From Neocallimastix lanati (nom. inval.) (Eukaryota > Neocallimastigomycota > Neocallimastigomycetes > Neocallimastigales > Neocallimastigaceae): DNA of 64,000 bases. The stretch is taken from NCBI GenBank assembly GCA_016946835.1, contig JACVTC010000005.1, positions 999,501 to 1,063,500 on the forward strand, written 5' to 3'. The notes beneath the pieces were generated by a model. The model saw only the letters and a program-made list of their open reading frames with translations, was not told where the DNA came from and did no database searches. The position numbers and the translations under genes are program-made. Position 1 is the stretch's first letter, and every line of letters begins with the position of its first letter. This document shows positions 1-18,802 of the stretch, piece after piece.

Positions 1-666
1 TAAAAGGATTAAAATTTGAATATTGATATATATATATATATATATTATATAGCAAATTTATAGTAAATTACATATTTAAATTAGAGTAAAATAACAAGAA
101 AACAAATTTATAATAAATAAATATAATTTTTATGTATTAAAAAAATTATACATATTAAATAATAAAATATTACAACATATCTAAATAAAATATTTAAAAT
201 TTAAAAGAAAAAATAAATATATTTGAATATATTTAAATATAATAATGAAATAATAAAAAAATATTAATGCTATAAAAATGGATACAAATATCATTAGCAT
301 TATTTACATATTTTAAACTGATTTATCATAAAAAAAATAAATATATAAATATATAAATAATAATTAAATAAAATAAAAAAAAATAATGATAATGAAATAA
401 AATAGAAAATAAAATGAAATGAAAAAAATAAATAAATAAATATGCAAAATCAATAATCGAACTAATAATTTAATTAATTTGGAAAAGAATCATTTATTAC
501 TTAGTAGTTAAAATAATGAGTTATTAGTAAGTAGTATTAAATTTTGTCATGATTAATTTAATTATTAAATTAAAACTAAATAAAGAAATAAAATAAAATA
601 AAATAAAAAAATATTTTAAATATTTTATTTCATTCATAAATCTACATATTTATTTAATTATTTATA

Positions 667-795
<129 letters not shown>

Positions 796-1155
796 TTTTT
801 TAGCTAATTCAGAAAATAAAATAATTATATATATTAATAATTATATATATTATTATTTATGTTCATCCTAAAATTTTATATTAATGAAAATTATTTTTAT
901 AATCCATTGATTAAAATATACTCTAATATATGAAAATTAATATATATTCTTTGATAAATTAGTATAATTTTAATTTATATTAATAAAAAATATTAGCTAT
1001 TTGGAAATATTTTTAATAAAATCCGATGTAAAGAGTAAAGAGTGATAATAAAAAAAACTATTAAAAAGATATTTTGAAAATTAAATATTAGTTTACTATA
1101 TTTCAACATTAAAATGAATCAACATATTTATATAATTATCTTCTTAAAATAGTAA

Positions 1156-1265
1156 ATAAATTTATATAAATTTATAAAATTAATTATTACATCAATATAA
1201 AAAAATTAAAATAAATTTATATAAATTTATAAAATTAATTATTACATCAATATAAAAAAATTAAA
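1156..1265. repeat. 55-bp tandem duplication, two copies
   Basis: Positions 1156-1210 and 1211-1265 carry the same 55-bp A/T-rich unit head to tail with no difference seen by eye. The identity suggests a recent duplication. No coding potential. Confidence 0.85.
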
Positions 1266-1317
1266 GTAACACTTTCTTTGTTCCTTTTATTTAAAAAAAA
1301 AAAAATAAAAATAAAAA

Positions 1318-1348
<31 letters not shown>

Positions 1349-1953
1349 CTAATGCTATTATTTGGTCTCATTAAAATCAATTAATTAGCCATGTTTTCTT
1401 AGTATTGTTTGCTAATATGTCATTCAATAAACATTAATTAAAATAATAACTATGGAAAGAAGATATTATAAACATTTGAACATAGTAAAAAGAAATTCTA
1501 ATTATATTATTATATGATATATGCCTAAATTAAAATTTATAATTACATATAGATTTCACTCTCTTTTTCTTATTGTAGTTCTAAAGATTATAAATTTTAT
1601 TAACATATGCTTTTAGTTATAATATATAAAAATTATATTATAGTAATAAAAGTTTAACATATTAACTAGAAAATAATTTATAATAATTAATAATTAAAAA
1701 TTAAAAACTATTATTTAATATTATTTAATAATTATTTTTATTATTAAATACTTTAAAAAATAATTAGTTGTTAAATTATTAATATTATTGAAATAAAAAT
1801 ATTTTAAAAAAATTAGTCTTAAAATCATTTGCATTTTATATAAAATAAAATAAAAATAAATTATCATCATATATATTTTTTAATAAAGGATAATCATAAA
1901 TAAAAAAAAAAAAAATTATTTATAATTTTTTATATATATTTTTTATATACTTC

Positions 1954-1958
<5 letters not shown>

Positions 1959-2020
<62 letters not shown>
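1959..2020. repeat. poly(A) tract of about 62 nt
   Basis: An uninterrupted A run. It is not preceded by any recognisable LINE 3' sequence, so it is annotated as a simple repeat and not as a retrotransposon tail. Confidence 0.9.
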
Positions 2021-2021
<1 letters not shown>

Positions 2022-2977
2022 CAAATATATCATTTTTATGACTGTCCTTAATCATCGTCCTTATATGTATACAATAAATTTTATAACAAAAATTTCTATA
2101 TGAACTTCTTTTATATTTTAATATAAAATCTTTTTTTTTTTTTTTCGCAAAAATTCGATTAAATTAAATATTGTAATAAGTATTATAAATGTATATATTT
2201 TATTAATATTTAAAATATGTAATATATAAATAAATAGAAATCTCCTTATATAAAAATTGAATTGAAACTAAAATTTAGTATATTATTAAATAAAAAAAAT
2301 TTTTTTTTCTTACTACTTTGTTTTATATTCTTATCTATTAATCTGACTGAAAAAAAAAAAAATAATAAAATAAATCTTTTATAAATATTATATATTATAT
2401 GAAAGTTATAATTTATTTTTTCATAATATTTTACTTTAAATGATTCATTTTGGTTTCTAGTTTAATAATCATATACATATGATTTTTCATGAATAGCTCA
2501 TATATTAAATTTACATCCTTACTAATATATATATATATAGTATTTTTTTATTTTATTATTTTTATTTATTATTTTCCTTTATTAAAATATTGTTAAAATA
2601 TTCAAATTATCTATAGAAAATTTTGTAATTTAATAACATTAAATTTAAAACCTCTAGAAAAAAGATAGTAATGGTAAATTTGCATAAATATATATTGCGT
2701 TTAATATTTTTGAAAAATATAATCATTCTATATACTATTTCCTATTATATTAAAAAAAAAAACTATATATATCTGATATTGATTAAAGATAAATACTAAT
2801 TTTCTATTAGCGTTATTATTGCTACTATATATTTAAAATTAAAAATAAAAAAAAAAATAAAAAAAAATAAATAAATATTGAATTTGAATAAATTACACCT
2901 TATTTAAATATTATCAAATTAATTTATATATAGATAGTTCGTTATTGTTAGAAAGTAATTACAGTTATATTAAAGTT

Positions 2978-3472
2978 CTAATGTGATATAAATGAAAATA
3001 GACGACGCTTTTTTGCAACATGGTGTTCTGGTATTTTTGATTCATGATTATCTTCCAATTTTATATAGTTATTTTTATTAAAGTTATCCTTAATTAAATT
3101 TTTAAGTATATTATTATATGAAGATTGCTGAATTGTACTTTTATTGGTATTTTTTGAAATTATCGTTACGTTTTCTATTGTAGCTGAAGAATCTGCAGGA
3201 ATTACCGGAATAAAATTATTATGATATTTTTTCCATTCTTCCCTTAAATTTTCATGTTTCTTCGTTCTTCTTAATTTATGAGTTTGAGTAGGTAATACTT
3301 TAGTATTTGAACTACTTTCCGAAATCATAGAATCATTAGGATTCTCTTTTAAAACCTTACTATCTGCTCTCTTTCTTTTGATAGGCACTTCACTTTCTAC
3401 TTTATGTTCTTTAGGATCATAGCCTAATCTTTTTATAAGTTTTGGCAATTTTCCTCGTGAAAAAAGAAACAT
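2978..3472 (-). CDS. small basic protein, not recognised
   Basis: A single-exon ORF of 164 codons on the minus strand, ATG at 3472 and TAG at 2978. Its base composition is clearly richer than the nearly pure A/T flanks, which is the main argument that it is a gene. The protein is basic and Lys/Asn/Ser-rich. It has a basic cluster near residue 32 (KRKR), a basic LRRTKK stretch near residue 68, a charged segment containing LREEWKKYHNN, and a C-terminal basic patch (AKKRRLFSF) that could act as a nuclear localisation signal. No signal peptide, membrane segment or known domain was seen. It could be a nuclear protein; the function is unknown. No introns are needed, but small flanking exons cannot be excluded. 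Confidence 0.55.
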   Translation of the reverse strand: MFLFSRGKLPKLIKRLGYDPKEHKVESEVPIKRKRADSKVLKENPNDSMISESSSNTKVLPTQTHKLRRTKKHENLREEWKKYHNNFIPVIPADSSATIENVTIISKNTNKSTIQQSSYNNILKNLIKDNFNKNNYIKLEDNHESKIPEHHVAKKRRLFSFISH

Positions 3473-3685
3473 TTTTTCTTCTTATAAAAAATTTAATTGT
3501 GTTTAATAATAAATAAAATTATCTGTTATGCTGTATTAAATTAATAAAAATAAACAATTTTTAATTATTTTGAAAATTAATTTCACTATTAATATTTGAA
3601 ATTTAAATTCGTTATTAAAATTTAAATTCGCTAAACTTATTTTTTTTTTTATTGATTGTTATTTATTTTTATTTACTTTTTTATA

Positions 3686-3724
<39 letters not shown>

Positions 3725-5134
3725 TTTTATTGATTTTTTTTATTTTGAACTAAAAAAAAATTATTAAGATTAGATTTATTGTAAATTAATTATATTGAAT
3801 AAATATATTGTTTATTTTTTTCTATTTTATAATTTATGAATTCAATTTCTAAATAATAATAATAAACCTGAAGTATTAAACTTTGTAAAAAAAATAATAA
3901 TACCAATAATAATAAAAAAATGACAATATGTAGTATTAAATAATTAATCCCTTTATTGAATTTAAAATAAACTCCATTAAAAAAATTCAAATTTTATAGT
4001 TTCATTTTTTTTATTAAAAACTGAATACTTTATTATAATTATCACCTATTAATACTTTTTTATAATTTAAGTATTTTACTTAACATAGCGAATTTATTAA
4101 TATTTATATTTATTTTTTTTTATTATTTATTTATTATTTATTTTTTTTTTTATTAATATAACTTTAATTAATATAAATTTATTAATAATTAAAAACGTTG
4201 TTATTATTTGTTTTATAATAAATTAATAATAAATATTAGTTATTAGTATTATATATATTATATAATATTATAAAATGTATTGGTTTTTATTAATAATATT
4301 AAAAAAAAATATTGAATAGAAAATAATATATTAGTAACCATATATAATTGTTATATAAATATTATTAATATTAAAATTTATATTAACTTTATATTAACCT
4401 TATATATTATTATATTATATATATTATATTCACAGGTTGAATATTGCTTTAACCAATACAATTATCGAAGGCTTTCTCCGTAATTTTTGAACTTCAAATA
4501 ATATTTAATTATTTACTACTTAATAGAAACTTCAGAAATAATAATATATTAATATGTATTAAATATTTAAAACGATTTATTATTTTTCTTTTTTTTTTTT
4601 TTTTATTTTTTTCTGTAAATAAATCATAATTATTATTATTTATAAATATAATTTACAATAATTAATAAAATAGTTAATATATATGTTTATATATAAGCAA
4701 TTTAAAAAATTTACAATCAAAGAAAATAAAAAAATTTTATAAATACGTACTTTGTATACATAGATTAAAAAAGAAAACATAAAATATGTTGGTATAACCT
4801 TAAATTTTTATGTTCCTACTCTATATTTTTTACTTAGATTTTAAAAAAAAAAAGTAATAATAAAAATAGATAGAAAATATTTATTAAAACATAAATAAAT
4901 ATATATTTATAAATACATAAATAATAAATAATAATTATTAAAATTAAGATAAAAAATATTTCTTTTAAAATTTTATCTACTGTAATAATAATTAATTATC
5001 TTATTAAGTTATTAATTTATCAATTGTTAATATTTTTAATTAATTGTTTTCTGTAAAAATATATATATATATATATCAATAAAATATTAAATCAAATAAT
5101 TACAAAATATAATGACGTGAATAAAATAAATTTT

Positions 5135-5295
5135 AATAATATAAATTATTATGTTAATAGTTAAAATAAATCTAATATAAATTATTATGTTAATAGTTAA
5201 AATAAATCTAATATAAATTATTTTGTTAATAGTTAAAATAAATCTAATATAAATTATTATGTTAATAGTTAAAATATATCTAATATAAATTATTA
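5135..5295. repeat. 36-bp tandem repeat, about 4.5 copies
   Basis: Units start near 5135 (divergent), 5171, 5207, 5243 and 5279 (partial). Each carries the core TGTTAATAGTTAAAATAAA with single-base differences, for example TTTTG against TTATG. Confidence 0.85.
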
Positions 5296-6387
5296 TAAAA
5301 TTATATATTTATATATATATATATTTATGTATAATATATAACTAAAATCAATAACATCTCACAATAAAATTATCATAAAATTATCATCCATATAACAATA
5401 ACAACTTTTTAAAATATTTTTTTATAGATCATTGATTAAAAACTTATAATTATATTTTTAATTATTATTCATTATTCATTTATTTTTTTTTTTTACCTTT
5501 TAAAAAAAATAGTATAATACTATTACCATTTTATTTTTCTATTGTAATAACTTTTATTTAAAACTTCTTCTATTTTATTAACCATAAAAAATTACTTTCA
5601 TAAAGATATTTTTAAATATTTTCCTTTATTTCTTTTAATTTTTTATTAAAAAATAAAAAAATTCAAATTCCATTGCCATTTTATTTTTCTATTTTTATTT
5701 TATATAAAAAATTTATATATTTTTTTAACCATAGAAATTATTTTCATATTGATATTTTCGTTAAAATAAACTTTTCAGATGTTTTTTCCAAAATAAATAT
5801 TATATTTTCTCTTATCCTAAATATATATGTATATTTATTTATATATAATATAATATTAAAATAAATAAAAATTTGACCAAAAACCTAAAATGACCAGTTA
5901 ATAAAGTTATATTATTTATTAAATGTGTATTAAATCTGCATACAAAACCATGGATAAAAACAGAAAATAAAATTATTATTTTTTTTTTTTTTGATAGGCC
6001 AGTACAAATGTAATTGAGAAATAAAAGAAGTGGCAACTTAATAGAGTAAAATTAATTCTGTTAGTGAACGGTAAAACTATCAGAACGTTTAAGTATTGTT
6101 TACAGTTATGCATGTGGAAAAACGAAATTAATTAATTTGACCATATATGGAAACAATGAAAATAATAAAAATATAATATGAATCAATTTTGTCATTAAAT
6201 TATTAGCCGAATTTTAATATTTAATATATTTCTAGAAAGATCAACATTAATAAATAATAATACTTTACATTATGTCTAAATGTATATAAATATAATATTG
6301 ATTATAATCGACTTTATTATTAATTATATATAATTCTTAAATATATCTAAATATTTAATATTTAAAATCATTTATATTGTAATTTTT

Positions 6388-6504
6388 GTTTTGTAATGTT
6401 TTATTATTAATACTTAATTATTAATTATATAATTCTTAAATATATATAAATATTTTTTATATAAATTTAATATTTAAAGTATTAATAATAAAACATTACA
6501 AAAC
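6388..6504. repeat. inverted repeat, 28-bp perfect arms
   Basis: Positions 6388-6415 and 6477-6504 are exact reverse complements, with weaker pairing extending outward. A 61-bp A/T spacer separates them. The single-stranded form could make a long hairpin. It could be a MITE-like relic, though no target duplication is obvious. Confidence 0.8.
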
Positions 6505-9132
6505 AAAAAATTGCATTAAAAAAAATATTAAAGAACTAATAATAAATAATTAAAATAAAATATATCGAAATAAATAACATATAATTTTGTCATATTTTTA
6601 TATTTTTTTTTCATTTCACATATTTGTTATCTTTTCTAATAATATAAAATTTTAATAATTTTTTTTTTTTCATATTGATTACTGTTAAAAATTTATAGAT
6701 ATTATTTTTTATTCTCTTGTTTTAATTTAATTATTTGATAAAATATAAATAAACATAAACAAGCAGTTTAATAAATTCTTTAAAGTATTTCTTTAAATTA
6801 AATTCATATGAAAATACAATAAATAATTTCTTTGATATGTTTCTCTTAATTTAATTTCTATATTTCTATATATATATATGTATGTACATATATTTGAAAA
6901 TGAAGCTAAGTAATTTTTCTTCTTTTCATCAGTAATTTTACTTTATCACTCCATTAAAAGTGGCAATAATTAACCATAAATTTTTATTACAGATTAGTTT
7001 AATTTTTTTCTTATTAAAAAATTATAATTATTTTATATATATATATAATATATATAAATATAAATATTTTGAATTTATTTTTAAGCCTTTTTCTATAATT
7101 ATATAATTAATATATGAATAATATATTGAGTTTTGTAATGTAAAAAAATAAAAATATATATATATATAATTAAATATCCCCAATATTTTTTACAATTGAT
7201 ACATTCATATTTCACATTATTTATATTATTTCAATATAATTATAATATATAATAAATAGAAAATATTTTATTATTATTATATCTACTTTAATAAATATTC
7301 TATTATTTATTAATGTATATTGAAATTAAAATTTTTCGTTTTTTTTTTAATATATTTTATTCGGCAGCCAATTAAATTAAAATATTGTAATTTACCATTA
7401 GTATAAAAAAAAAAAAAAAAACTAAAAGATAAACGTAATATATATTTAATTTAATTTATTTAAAAATAAACAATTTTAAAACTTTAATGTAATTTGGTAA
7501 AGTAATATTAAGCTATAATTAAATTCTTTAACTTATTTAATAAATAATAAATAAGACTAACATATTCATAATAAATGTGTTAATATGCGTAAACAATATT
7601 TTTATAAATAATTAAGAATTTTTTTGAACTTTTTCGTCTATTTCTATTAAAAATAAAAGTCTTATCCTAAAGACTTGAAATTTCTTGTTTTATTTCTAAT
7701 TTTTCATAATTTTCAATAGGTTTAAGAAATTATTTTTATTTAATAGGTTAAAAATTATATTTACTTTCTTTTGGCTTTCTCTTTTTTTACTCTTCAATAT
7801 TCAATATTTAAAAATTTTATTATTTTTCTATTTTAATAACTTATTTAATGATATTCTTCTATTTTATTTAATTAAATATGAAATATTATTTATTTTATTA
7901 TAATTTTTTTTTAATTCTATCCATACAAAAGTTTATTTCAAAGAAAATTTATTACCTATCAGAAAACAAAAGAAAAAAAAAATTGATTTAGTACATTTTA
8001 AACTTTTAACTAATATATTAATATATTAGCTTTAATATCGAAATATTAAGAAAGTTGTTATTTATTATTTAATACTTATTAATTAATAAAATTAATAAAT
8101 AAGAAATTCAATTGAATTTCTTATAAATAGAAGAAATAGGCTTCTAATGTATTTATATTTATAATAAACTAATTTAAAATTATATTCGTTTTATTGCTAA
8201 ATATAAATTAAACCTCTTTATATATTTAAAATTTTCTTTTTTTATGTTTAATGAATAATATTAATAATTATTGATCTAATAACCAATTTAAAATACAAAA
8301 ATATTAATGTCATATTATTAATTGATATAATATCATTAATTAATATAACTTTGTTGATAATTTCCAAATAAAATAATAATAAAAAAATTTCTTTTTTAAA
8401 ATATAAGTATATCTTTTATACATGTATTATATATAGTTTAAATTAATGTATAATTATATTTCAAATTAAATAAAATTCACCTAATCTTTTATTAAAGAAC
8501 TTAGGATTAGATTATTATATATAACATAAATTTTAAGATTTAATGTTGATGTTACATATTATATGATAATCATCATTGGTTATTATAATATGTATACAAA
8601 TATTTAAAATTTGTATATGTAACAGAATAAATAATTATAAATTAAAAAATTAATATATTTAATTTTTCACATATTAATAATTAAATATAATTTTTAATTA
8701 ATAATTTTTTTTTTTTTTTTTATTTATTTTTAATTAAATATTATAGTTTATTGTGATAGTATTATTAAACTTTAAATTTTTAATAAATTATTAATTAAAA
8801 ATTAAAAAACAAAAACAAAAACAAAATGTTTATGAATTTCATCATTGATTTTATTTTAGTCCCATAATAATAAATTAAATATTAAATAATAAAATAATAC
8901 ATTTAAAGAAATAGATATTGAGAAAAAAGTTTATTGTTACGAAGGTGGAGAAAAAAATTATTTACTAAATCATAAGAAATTTATTATTTATTATTTATTA
9001 TTTATTATTTTTTTTATTACAAAAAAATTTAGACAACTATTATTTCTTTTTTAATGGTCATATTCTGAAAATAGAACAAATATATATATATATAAGCATA
9101 TATTGTTATTTTATTTTATATTAATAATATAA

Positions 9133-15506
<6,374 letters not shown>

Positions 15507-16369
15507 GGAAATAATAATTATTTCTTTTTTGCTTATATTTTTTTATATAGATATTATAAACAACTAATTGTAATTTTTAATAATTAAATAATCTGATATG
15601 TTTAATATATTAAAAAATCTATTAATTTTACATTTAAAGTATGAATATAATATGTCCATAGCATATTATTTGTTTATTTATTAAAATCATATCTAATAAA
15701 AAAATATATATATATAAATATATATATATATAAATTTTAATATTTATATTTCGAAATGTATATTTTGTAAATAAAACATTATTAATTTAATAAATAATAA
15801 TAAAAATAAATATAAAAATAAAAATAAAAATAAAAATAAAAATAAAAATAAAAATAAAAAAAAAATAAAATAAATATATATTTCATATATATATTTTTTA
15901 TACTTAATTAAATGAATAATGCGTTATATTATTAATTATTACATATAATATAATTATATAAATATTTTTTGAATACTTTTAAAATATCTATAATTAATGA
16001 TTTTTATTAAATAAAAATTTAATATTATATATATTATAAAAAAGGAATCAATGATAAGAATTTTAAACTTTTATACCTTTTAATTAAAAGATGATGATTT
16101 TTTATAGAAAATATATAAAGGAAAAATAATTTTATTTTTATTTTTTATTTTTTTTTTTTTTTTAAAATCAATTTAATATTAAACTCCTCAGGGGCTTATC
16201 GCCTTCTAGGGGGTTCACTTGAGGTAAGATCATTTTAAATTTCGTGATAACCGAGGGTAATGGTAAAAAATCCTTTACACTTTTTTATAAACAATAATTT
16301 TTTTTTTTTCATATTAATATATTCATTTCTTCATAATAATTATGTTCAGTACTCTTCATAATAAAATGT
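15507..16369. other. meckelin 3' flank, with a small GC-richer island
   Basis: Mostly A/T with an (AAAAT)n-like run near 15800-15860. A patch at about 16184-16265 is clearly GC-richer than its surroundings. It lies just before an old LINE remnant and may belong to it. No gene is seen. Confidence 0.5.
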
Positions 16370-17335
16370 TCAATACTCCTGGGATTAGATCAATTAAAGT
16401 ATTAGATATTTAAATTTGGTTTCAAAAACATTATTCATCCTCTATCTATAAAGTATTTACAATTTCCACTTGGAGTTTTTTGGAATGAACAAATTAAATG
16501 AGAATTCAGATTTGAGGTGAAATTTTATGTAAAAAACAAAATGGTATTAGAAAATCGCCCAATATGTTGCCCTTGTTGTGGGGTAAGCAACAGTATACAT
16601 AGTTTTACACACTGGATACTTTTATGTCCAAAATTTCAAGAATTTAATCAACAAATTCATTCAATTTATTGATGAAAATTTAGTTAATTTTTCTACCACT
16701 AATTTCTTCACTCTTGTTCTTTTTTCTACCTTCAGTACCATATGAACGAATTGTTTATTATTTAAAAACATAACTACTATTAGTTAAAAGTTTTTACACT
16801 GCCATTTTATTTTTATTTATTGTACATGAGAAATCGTTGAATTTTTCTGATGATAAAGAAGAAAATTTTGATGATAATATTAATTTTTTACATACCATGT
16901 TTCCTTCTTGGTGGAAATACATTATATGAAATCTTAAAGATCTATTCAGGGGAAAGAAGGCGCTTATTAATAATATTTTTCAGTCACCTTCCGGAAAACC
17001 CTTCTTTCTCGATATCATAGTTTGTGGGGCTTTCGAAATTCCTTACTAATGTTATGCCTATTGGTTTTTGAGATTTTTACATAATGATCAATTTGCATAC
17101 TATTAGACCTACGGCTCTCAAAAGTGTCGACGATAAGACGATAAAGCAAAGAAGAAATTCTGATACAGATTTGAACGATATATTTTATCCACATGGTGTT
17201 ATTATCGATGAATGGGTAGAGTTAGAAGCCATTTCATTCTTGAAATTCATATCATGGTTTTTTAATATTAATATATTTTATGTATTTTTTTTAATAAATA
17301 TTATTAAATAAAGTTTATTCCTAGTATAAAAAAAA
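16370..17335 (+). mobile_element. old LINE 3' remnant, B-like lineage
   Basis: Reading plus-strand frames gives the C-terminal part of the same kind of LINE protein found later on the minus strand. It has LQFPLGVFWNEQ (compare YPKYQLGFFWISRIR in lineage B), a zinc knuckle CCPCCG..HSFTHWILLC near 16565-16630, SGKPFFLDI, LKSVDD (the conserved KSVD motif) and HGVIIDEWVELEAI, which parallels GVIIEEWEKLEAI of lineage B. The 3' end near 17335 has AATAAAGTTTA and an A-rich tail. The frame is interrupted many times, so this is an ancient 5'-truncated copy. It is the clearest plus-strand LINE in the window. Confidence 0.8.
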
Positions 17336-18802
17336 CAAAAAAAAAATTTAATATTAAGTTTCAATATATATTGAGTTTAAAACAATAGCTAATGTATATA
17401 ACGCTAAATTTTTTAAAATTTATTATAATTTATGATAATGATTATGAAATTCAGGATCAATTCTCAAGGTTTTCTTTTCAAAAAAAAAAAAGAAGAAAAA
17501 TATATATATATATTTGTATATATATTAAATAAGTATAAATTATATAAAAATATAGACGGTACTAAAAAATAAAATAAAAAAAGAGAAAAGGAAAAAAAAA
17601 TATTAATAGTAGAATTTTAGATAATTTCAAAGATGATATTATTTACTTATATTATTATTGTAAGATTCATACCGATGAAGATAACTTCATAAAATAGTAG
17701 AAAAATATTCAGATAATAATTATTTTCATTTATGTTAAGGTGAAATTTTGGTGAAATAATTTTTCAACGAGGTTAAATTAAAATAAATAAAAAAAAAAAA
17801 AAATAAAGAAAAGAAAGAATTACTTTAAATAGTGAAGCTGATTATTGAGAAAAAGTTTATAACCTTTAAGAAGACAATTATCTCAGTTAAAGAATGAGAT
17901 TAAAATGGCTAAAAAAAATAAAGAGTGACCTTTTACAAGTTATATATAAATAAAAATTTTCTTACAGAAACTTTGAAAGTAATGCTAATTCTAATCGATG
18001 GATATATATATATATTACTTTAATAGCTAAGAGTGCTTTTTTAAAAATGCAAGAAATCGTTTTGGTAATGTCAACTTTTCAAAGGAAAAATAATATTTAT
18101 TAAAATTAATATGTTTTTAATAGTATAATTATTTTTAATATCTTTTTATTCTCTAATTTAAATAGTAACAATAATAAAATTTGTAATAAATATAATAAAA
18201 ATAATAATTAAAAAAATAAAAAAAAAATATTATAATTATTATAATTATTATTTTTTTTTTTTTATTTTTATTTTTCTTAATGATTAGGAATTCTTAATAA
18301 TATTTAAATAACAATATTAGAATAACTCATTTAAATATATGAAATGAAAAATCAGATATTAATTCATTAATATTATTTAATAATTTATTTATACATTTAA
18401 TTATATATTCATTTATTTCAATTTTTTTTAATGCATATATATTTATTTTTTCATTTTACTTAATAATTTATTTAATTATTTATAAATACATTTATTTATT
18501 TTATTTATAATTGTTATCATAGTAATTTTAATTATTTCACTATATTTTATAAAATATTTTAAATTTTTATAGCCAATCATATATTAACAATCATTTTGTA
18601 AATTTATAATTATTTTTTATATAATTGATTATTTAAAAAATAAAAAAAAAAAAAAAAAAAATTTGTGTTTATTAAAGTTTTATAATAACTCAATATTAAA
18701 ATATTAAAATTTAAAACATTTATATACATTTATAATTTCTTTTTTAAATTATATTATTATTATTATTTTTTTTAATACTATTTTGTTAAATTATTTTTCA
18801 TA
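17336..18802. other. intergenic region upstream of the RBM34/Nop12 gene
   Basis: A/T-rich with no supported gene. The part at about 17640-18080 is of somewhat higher complexity but has no open frame or motif that can be named. The last 40 bases before the ATG at 18803 contain a T-rich stretch. Confidence 0.5.

Larger units (their letters stand above)
3473..9132. other. AT-rich intergenic region without genes
   Basis: About 5.7 kb with no ORF of credible composition. It contains homopolymers, a 36-bp tandem repeat and an inverted repeat (listed separately). Two small patches of higher complexity, near 4430-4500 and 5870-6160, have no recognisable coding or RNA content. Short Phe/Ile/Tyr-rich ORFs here are composition artefacts. 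Confidence 0.6.

Noticed and set aside
1959-2020. Poly(A) tract as a LINE or SINE tail
   Set aside because: The sequence in front resembles none of the LINE 3' tips seen here, and no flanking duplication was found.
16184-16265. Possible tRNA gene in the GC-richer island (GGGGTTCACTTGAGG resembles a T arm)
   Set aside because: No acceptor stem, anticodon arm or correct spacing could be fitted on either strand.
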